Part shown: one piece after another, positions 59,771-64,000 of the stretch | Layout: each line of letters starts with the position of its first letter | Position numbering within the stretch: position 1 is the stretch's first letter | NCBI GenBank assembly: GCA_020846935.1 | Contig: JADLCY010000015.1 | Coordinates: 62,001 to 126,000 of the forward strand | Source: Gemmatimonadaceae bacterium | GTDB taxonomy: Bacteria; Gemmatimonadota; Gemmatimonadetes; Gemmatimonadales; Gemmatimonadaceae | Reading direction: 5' to 3' | DNA: 64,000 bases | Program-made: the position numbers and the translations under genes | The notes under the pieces: generated by a model | The model's input: only the letters and a program-made list of their open reading frames with translations | What the model was told of the DNA's origin: nothing | Database searches by the model: none

Positions 59771-59982
59771 CTGTGATCCGGCCGGTGAATCCGGCCGGGA
59801 CCGGCCCCCTGCATCTGCGTCGACGTGTCGATCACCGCAGTCCGCAAGATCACCACGTGCGACGACGTCTCACTGCCGGCGACGGCCGCGTTGTGGCCCG
59901 AGGTCCGATAGCCGGAGGTGACGCGGATCGGTCGGTTGGCAAACGCCGTTCCCGCAGTTGGCGATCGCGCCCGGTCGCGGAC

Positions 59983-60762
59983 CTACGCCTCGCTGCCGCG
60001 AACGAGCAGCGAACAGCACGTCACACCACCCTCGGCTTTTGCGAGTTCCGAGGCGTCGACCGTGACAACCTCGATGCCGGCGGCACGCAACCGCTGATGC
60101 GTGCGTGGAAACGCGGTGGAGTGAATCACCCGGTCACCGATCAGCATCGCGTTCGCGGCGAACGGTTCGGTCGGGTCGACCTCGATGAGCGATACACCGC
60201 CGAATACCGAGGCGTCGACCCAGTCGCGATTCACGAGCAGATGACGGGGACCAACACGCGTCACCGCCGTCTTGAGGTGCAAGGCGCCGGCCACGCCGAT
60301 TGAACGCACGACATAGCCCGCGCCCTCCACGCAGCGCGTGAGTTGGGAGATTCCCTCGGCGTTGGTTCGCGACGTGCGCCCGACCCAGAGCGTCCGGTCG
60401 ACCACCAGAACATCACCCCCATCGAGCGTCGCAGGTGCTTCGAGCGCGGCGAGCCGTCGATACGGTCTCAACGCCTCCGCCATCGGCGGCACCTCGTCGC
60501 GCCTTGACGGTGCGCCGGGTCGTGTGAGGACGGCCAGATCATCGAGCACGATCGCGACGTCTTCGACAAACACCGAGTCCGGGCTCGCGCGCAGTTCGGG
60601 GAGCTGCACGACCGTACAACCGCAGGTGCGCAGCGCGTCCTCGTACTCCGCGTGTTGCGCCCGCGCACGCTCCACATCGATCGGCGTGCGCGAGATGTGC
60701 GTCAGTTGGCAGTCGACGATGCTCTGCGGCACTGGCCGCGTGAGCGCCACCCAGCCAGACAC
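59983..60762 (-). CDS. Dimethylargininase (DDAH)-like guanidine hydrolase
   Basis: 259 residues of the amidinotransferase/deiminase fold. Conserved blocks: PDSVFVEDVAIVLDD (substrate-binding Glu-Asp), RPGAPSRRDEV, PATLDGGDVLVVDRTLWVGRTSRTN, GALHLKTAVTRVG (catalytic His about 163) and AEGGVTCCSLLV (nucleophile Cys about 249/250). DDAH cleaves methylated arginine to citrulline and methylamine. Length and LHLKT match DDAH better than arginine deiminase. GTG 60762 starts 4 bases after the ilvE stop. Confidence 0.85.
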   Translation of the reverse strand: MSGWVALTRPVPQSIVDCQLTHISRTPIDVERARAQHAEYEDALRTCGCTVVQLPELRASPDSVFVEDVAIVLDDLAVLTRPGAPSRRDEVPPMAEALRPYRRLAALEAPATLDGGDVLVVDRTLWVGRTSRTNAEGISQLTRCVEGAGYVVRSIGVAGALHLKTAVTRVGPRHLLVNRDWVDASVFGGVSLIEVDPTEPFAANAMLIGDRVIHSTAFPRTHQRLRAAGIEVVTVDASELAKAEGGVTCCSLLVRGSEA

Positions 60763-60766
60763 GCGT

Positions 60767-61696
60767 TCAGTCGTTGACGTGCGTGAGCCAGCCGTGCGCG
60801 TCAGGAATCTCGCCGGTCACCGTCTGCCGGAAGCGCTCCTGCAACGCGCGCGTCACGGGGCCCGGCTTCCCCGTCCCCACCGGCAGCTTGTCCACCGAGC
60901 GCACCGGCGTGATCTCGGCGGCCGTACCGCAGAAGAAGACCTCGTCGGCGAGGTAGAGCGACTCACGCGGCATGTCCTGCACGTTCACCTGCACCCCGAC
61001 GTCGCCCGCGAGAGAGAGGACCGTGTCGCGGGTGATCCCCGGCAAGAGCGTGCCGTCGACCGGTGCGGTGAAGATGCGACCACCCTTCACCAGGAAGAGG
61101 TTTGCGCCCGACGCCTCGGACAGCAGACCGTCGGGGCCGAGCGAGATCCCCTCGGCGTAGCCGTCGGCCAGCGCCTGCATCTTCACGAGCATTCCCGAGA
61201 GGTAGTTGCCCGCGATCTTTGCCATCGTGGGGATCGTGTTCGGCGCGACGCGATTCCACGACGACACCTGCGCATCCACACCATCTTCGAGCGCACTGGC
61301 GCCGAGGTAGGCGCCCCATGGCCAGCACGGCAGGAAGACTTCGACCGGCGACGCGAAGGGCACCATCGACGACGCGCCGTATCCGCGGATGACCATGGGT
61401 CGGATGTAGCACGCGTCGAGCGCGTTCTTGCGCACGAGCGCGCGACAGGCGTCCACGAGTTCGTCCAGGGCATAGGGAGGGTCCATGCGGTAGACCCTAC
61501 AGCTCCCGAGCAGCCGCTCGAGGTGCGCCTGCAGCCGGAAGATCGCCGGGCCCTTCGGCGTGGAGTAGCAGCGTATGCCCTCGAACACCGCGGAGCCGTA
61601 CTGGACGGAGTGACTCAGGACGTGAATCGTGGCATCCGCCCAGCGGATGAAGGTGCCATCGCGCCAGATCCACTCGGTTGCGGTCAGTTGGGACAT
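60767..61696 (-). CDS. ilvE: Branched-chain amino-acid aminotransferase
   Basis: 309 residues of fold-type IV PLP transaminase. SVQYGSAVFEGIRCY is the N-terminal signature. The Schiff-base Lys is K160 in TIPTMAKIAGNYL; SEASGANLFLV, LLPGITRDTVL and DEVFFCGTAAEITPV complete the pattern of BCAT rather than D-amino-acid transaminase. It transfers amino groups between glutamate and branched-chain oxoacids. Middle gene of a tightly packed operon (1 base after YciI, 4 before DDAH). Confidence 0.92.
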   Translation of the reverse strand: MSQLTATEWIWRDGTFIRWADATIHVLSHSVQYGSAVFEGIRCYSTPKGPAIFRLQAHLERLLGSCRVYRMDPPYALDELVDACRALVRKNALDACYIRPMVIRGYGASSMVPFASPVEVFLPCWPWGAYLGASALEDGVDAQVSSWNRVAPNTIPTMAKIAGNYLSGMLVKMQALADGYAEGISLGPDGLLSEASGANLFLVKGGRIFTAPVDGTLLPGITRDTVLSLAGDVGVQVNVQDMPRESLYLADEVFFCGTAAEITPVRSVDKLPVGTGKPGPVTRALQERFRQTVTGEIPDAHGWLTHVND

Positions 61697-61697
61697 G

Positions 61698-62000
61698 TCA
61701 GGTTCCTATGGTGGGCACGGTGGCATCGGCGCCGACGATGGTGGTCCATTCGCGCACCGTCCATCGTTTGACCACGCCGTTCAGCACGAACGGGTCGGTG
61801 GCCGCAAAGCGCTTGGCGACCTCGGATGAATCGCCGCGGAAGACCAGGACGGAGCCGTCGGTGGGGTGCATGAGTGCGCCGGCCTGCACCAGCTCCCCGC
61901 GTGCATACGCGTCTCTTGCGTGCTGGAGATGCGCGGGCCGGAACGGCGCGCGCACCTCGGCGTATGAGTCGACGCCTTCGTAGGTGAGGATGTAGTACAT
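61698..62000 (-). CDS. YciI-family protein
   Basis: 100 residues: MYYILTYEGVDSYAEVRAPFRPAHLQHARDAYARGELVQAGAL, then GSVLVFRG and SSEVAKRFAATDPFVLNGVVKRWTVREWTTIVG. It keeps the YciI His (PAHLQHA) and the DPFV element of this ferredoxin-like family. First gene of the YciI-ilvE-DDAH operon. Activity unknown; some relatives are dehalogenase-like. Confidence 0.87.
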   Translation of the reverse strand: MYYILTYEGVDSYAEVRAPFRPAHLQHARDAYARGELVQAGALMHPTDGSVLVFRGDSSEVAKRFAATDPFVLNGVVKRWTVREWTTIVGADATVPTIGT

Positions 62001-62139
62001 AGCCGAGGAATCTAGGCGGCGGCGAGAATGCCCGCCCTGTGATCAGCGCGACCAGAGCGCGCGGATGTCAGGCCATCCCGTCGCCGCTTCCGGTCCGACC
62101 AACCGTTTCCCTGCATCCGGCGGGCCACGTGCCTGGCTC

Positions 62140-62171
62140 TTGACAAACGCGCCCCCCCCCCCGCGCATAGT
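62140..62171 (+). promoter_or_regulatory. Promoter-like element with C11 tract in the -35/-10 spacer
   Basis: TTGACA (62140-62145) is followed by a spacer containing eleven consecutive C (62152-62162) and then CATAGT (62166-62171), a spacing of 20. It faces the propeller gene 106 bases downstream. Loss of two to three C would bring the spacing to the optimal 17-18. Confidence 0.5.
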
Positions 62172-62276
62172 GGCGACGGTTGATGGAACGCTTGCCGGGG
62201 TTCGTGCGCGATGAACCACGCCGGGGAGATGATGCCGACTGGCCATTGGGGCGCGGGACTGCGAGGGAGGGTCGCC

Positions 62277-63341
62277 ATGGTGCGGAGGTCGATCGTCGCG
62301 TTTCTGGCGCTCATGGTGGCGCCGGGCGGGATTGCGGGGGCGCAGGATGTCGATCTTGCACCGAGCCTTGATCTGCGCGGCGTGGCCGGGCGCTTCGACC
62401 TGCTGGCTGGCAGCGTCATCGTGGCAGAGGGTAAGACGCGAATCGCGATCTCACAGGTCTCCGAACGCGGCGCCATCGCCCTGTACGACATCTCCGGTGC
62501 ATTCATTGCCTTGCTCGGCAGACGTGGCAAGGGGCCCGGAGAGTTCCTGCAGCACGATGGGCTGGCTTTCGGGGACGGGGATTCCCTGTTCGTCCTCGAC
62601 GGCCTGAACCTGCGCGCCACGGTGTTTGCTCCGGATGGCCGCCTCGCTCGAACCTTCCCCCTCGAAGCGCACGCGCTGAATCCGGCCCGCGTGGGGCATC
62701 AGTTCTTCGTAAGTGTGCCGAACGCATCGACAAAGGGACGGCAGGGGCTGGTGTTTCCGCTCCTCGTCAAAGGGGGCTTCGGGCCAAGCGTGCAGCCCGG
62801 GGACAACGACGGAGAGGAGGACTTTGATCGTATCCGTCTCCTTGCCGGCGCGGGCGACTCCGGCGTGGTGATCAGCAAGGTGTATGCATACCACGTCACG
62901 CTCGCTTCGTCCTCTGGACACCAGCTCGCTGAGGTACGGCCGCGCGTCGACTGGTTTCCTGCGGGTCGAGTGGCCATGCGAGAACCGCCATGGCTCGTGA
63001 GGCCCATGCCGATGATTCTTGGCGCACGCGTACTTGGGTCCGATCTGTTCGTCCTCATTCAGCGGGCGAAGGCGCGATGGAAGCCGTTGACGATGGGCGG
63101 GTCGCTCGTCAGCCCGAAGGGGCCCAACCTTGCACGCGAGAACTTCTTCGAGATCGTGCTGGAGAGGCGTTCGATCCCTGAGGGGAAGCTAAAGGCTCAG
63201 CAGATCCTGAGCCCCTTTGTCGTCGCCATGGCTGGCGCGGACAAACTCGTCAGCGTAGTGGATGCGCCAGATGGCACGAACATCGTACGGCTCTCGCGCA
63301 TCAGACTAGCGACCAGGAACAACCCACCGAGGAGAGATTGA
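62277..63341 (+). CDS. Secreted 6-bladed beta-propeller protein (3 of 3)
   Basis: 354 residues from ATG 62277, supported by GGGAGGG eight bases upstream (a frame start at 62211 is not needed). Signal peptide MVRRSIVAFLALMVAPGGIAGAQ, then blades including GAIALYDISGAFIALL with the family motif GRRGKGPGEFLQHDGLAFGDGDSLFVLD, and AGADKLVSVVDAPDGTN near the end. Same family as the genes at 26376 and 28018. It runs into the next gene with 2 bases between. Confidence 0.75.
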   Translation: MVRRSIVAFLALMVAPGGIAGAQDVDLAPSLDLRGVAGRFDLLAGSVIVAEGKTRIAISQVSERGAIALYDISGAFIALLGRRGKGPGEFLQHDGLAFGDGDSLFVLDGLNLRATVFAPDGRLARTFPLEAHALNPARVGHQFFVSVPNASTKGRQGLVFPLLVKGGFGPSVQPGDNDGEEDFDRIRLLAGAGDSGVVISKVYAYHVTLASSSGHQLAEVRPRVDWFPAGRVAMREPPWLVRPMPMILGARVLGSDLFVLIQRAKARWKPLTMGGSLVSPKGPNLARENFFEIVLERRSIPEGKLKAQQILSPFVVAMAGADKLVSVVDAPDGTNIVRLSRIRLATRNNPPRRD

Positions 63342-63343
63342 CC

Positions 63344-63889
63344 ATGCGACTGCCATCCCTCTTGGCCATGTCCCTCGTTGTCACGAGTTACGGCAACTCC
63401 GATGCGAGTGTCAGTGTCGCTCGCACCTCTCCTGTCGAACTCGGCGCCGCCATTCCAGTTGATGACTGCGCCGCGTGCTACAACGGGATCAATGTCACGT
63501 TTGCCTACTCCTTTCACGCACACTACGAATGCCCGGAACAGCCCGCCGGACAGATCATCATCTGTCTTTATGATGGCTACCGGTTTCAGCCCTGGGGCGG
63601 CCACCAGTACGGCACGGGCAACTGCAGCCAGCATACCGCGTGCTACCTGGTGCGTGGTGCAGAGCACCGTGGGAGAGAGGTCCTGGCCATGCTGAGTCGG
63701 GGTGAGGGAACCGTCGATGACCTGCGCGGCGCGTTTCGCATCGTCGATGTTCTCGCCCCGAAGCGCCCGCGTACGAGACTGTCCTGGCAACGTGCTCGCG
63801 GACATCACCCTGACCGCCCCGGCGGATGGGACCAGCCAGTAGGCCGTGGACGCGGGCAGCCAGCGAGCCCGGACTTGTGCGTGTGCTGA
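63344..63889 (+). CDS. Small exported Cys-rich protein, probably frameshifted near its 3' end
   Basis: 181 residues as read, with GAGGAGAG before ATG 63344. Signal-like N-terminus MRLPSLLAMSLVVTSYGNSD, then DDCAACYNGINVTFAYSFHA, CPEQPAGQIIICLYDGYRFQPWGGHQYGTGNC and LSRGEGTVDDLRGAFRIVDVLAP. After about 63775 this frame turns Arg/Gly/Pro-rich. The frame one base on reads DCPGNVLADITLTAPADGTS and stops at 63840-63842, which looks like the true C-terminus. So a one-base shift, natural or from sequencing, is likely. No family recognised. Confidence 0.6.
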   Translation: MRLPSLLAMSLVVTSYGNSDASVSVARTSPVELGAAIPVDDCAACYNGINVTFAYSFHAHYECPEQPAGQIIICLYDGYRFQPWGGHQYGTGNCSQHTACYLVRGAEHRGREVLAMLSRGEGTVDDLRGAFRIVDVLAPKRPRTRLSWQRARGHHPDRPGGWDQPVGRGRGQPASPDLCVC

Positions 63890-63908
63890 CTCACCGGCCT
63901 GCGCCAGC

Positions 63909-64000
63909 CTATCGCCCCAGCCAGTAGCTCACCTTCACGAGGAACACGTTGCGCGCCGGATCGCGGAAGGCGCTCGACAAATCGCGTGACGCAGCAAGGT
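63909..64000 (-). CDS. C-terminal end of an outer-membrane protein (5' part outside window)
   Basis: The minus strand ends with about 30 codons reading DLSSAFRDPARNVFLVKVSYWLGR then TAG (63909-63911). The alternating hydrophobic/aromatic C-terminus is that of a final outer-membrane beta-strand. The family cannot be fixed from this much. Confidence 0.5.
   Translation of the reverse strand, partial: LAASRDLSSAFRDPARNVFLVKVSYWLGR

Overview
The window is a high-GC chromosomal segment with dense, often translationally coupled genes. It holds no rRNA, tRNA, CRISPR array or transposase that I can see. The gene content suggests a Gemmatimonadota (Gemmatimonas-like) bacterium: a large BNR/sortilin-type secreted repeat protein, an acidobacterial-type FtsX/MacB permease, several secreted 6-bladed propeller proteins with a GRxGxGPxEY/F motif, many lipoproteins and outer-membrane proteins, and a Sec-type (clade II) nitrous-oxide reductase cluster. 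This is inferred from gene families; there is no phylogenetic marker to confirm it.

Layout. 1-5 kb: 5' part of the BNR protein and the FtsX/MacB permease. 5-13 kb: a 5'-3' exonuclease; an ECF42-type sigma factor with its DGPF/YciI partner and a recognisable autoregulatory promoter; a divergent DAACS symporter; an outer-membrane protein; a threonine dehydratase-like enzyme; a second ECF sigma factor with a very small soluble anti-sigma factor; and an S4 RNA-binding protein. 13-16 kb: a coupled envelope operon (LTxxQ protein, LysM protein, esterase), a small membrane protein and a thioredoxin-fold protein. 16-21 kb: prolyl oligopeptidase, threonylcarbamoyl-AMP synthase, an NhaR-like regulator and a DUF2490 protein. 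21-26 kb: a secreted caspase-like protein, a DUF4384-like protein and an LPP20 lipoprotein, interrupted by an oppositely oriented lipoprotein gene. 26-29 kb: two secreted propeller proteins. 29-37 kb: an RND efflux system with one adaptor and two different permeases. 37-39.5 kb: a PAS-PAS-GGDEF diguanylate cyclase and an M20 amidohydrolase.

39.6-47.1 kb is a type I restriction-modification operon in the order hsdR-hsdS-X-hsdM. X is an AAA ATPase with a C-terminal DUF234-like (PD-(D/E)XK-like) region. Start/stop overlaps couple hsdR to hsdS and X to hsdM, so X is built into the system. This is the best candidate for a poorly described defence arrangement. 47-53.5 kb: lspA and a thioredoxin-fold protein, a LolA-like protein, an S41 protease, a 53-bp tandem-repeat array, a GT4 glycosyltransferase and a conserved secreted protein of unknown function.

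53.8-59.8 kb is a compact denitrification module: nosZ, a NosB-like membrane protein, nosD, nosF, nosY and a lipoprotein cupredoxin that could pass electrons to NosZ. A strong hairpin separates nosZ from the accessory genes, and a terminator-like hairpin closes the operon. 60-62 kb: a YciI / branched-chain aminotransferase / dimethylarginine hydrolase operon. 62-64 kb: a third propeller gene behind a promoter whose spacer contains 11 C, a small secreted protein that is probably frameshifted, and the tail of an outer-membrane protein.

Two patterns cross gene boundaries. The word GTTAGG/CCTAAC recurs in every coding context (Leu-Gly, Pro-Asn, stop codons) on both strands. Many gene ends carry short degenerate tandem arrays, several of which start with CGCCTRACG, the same word.
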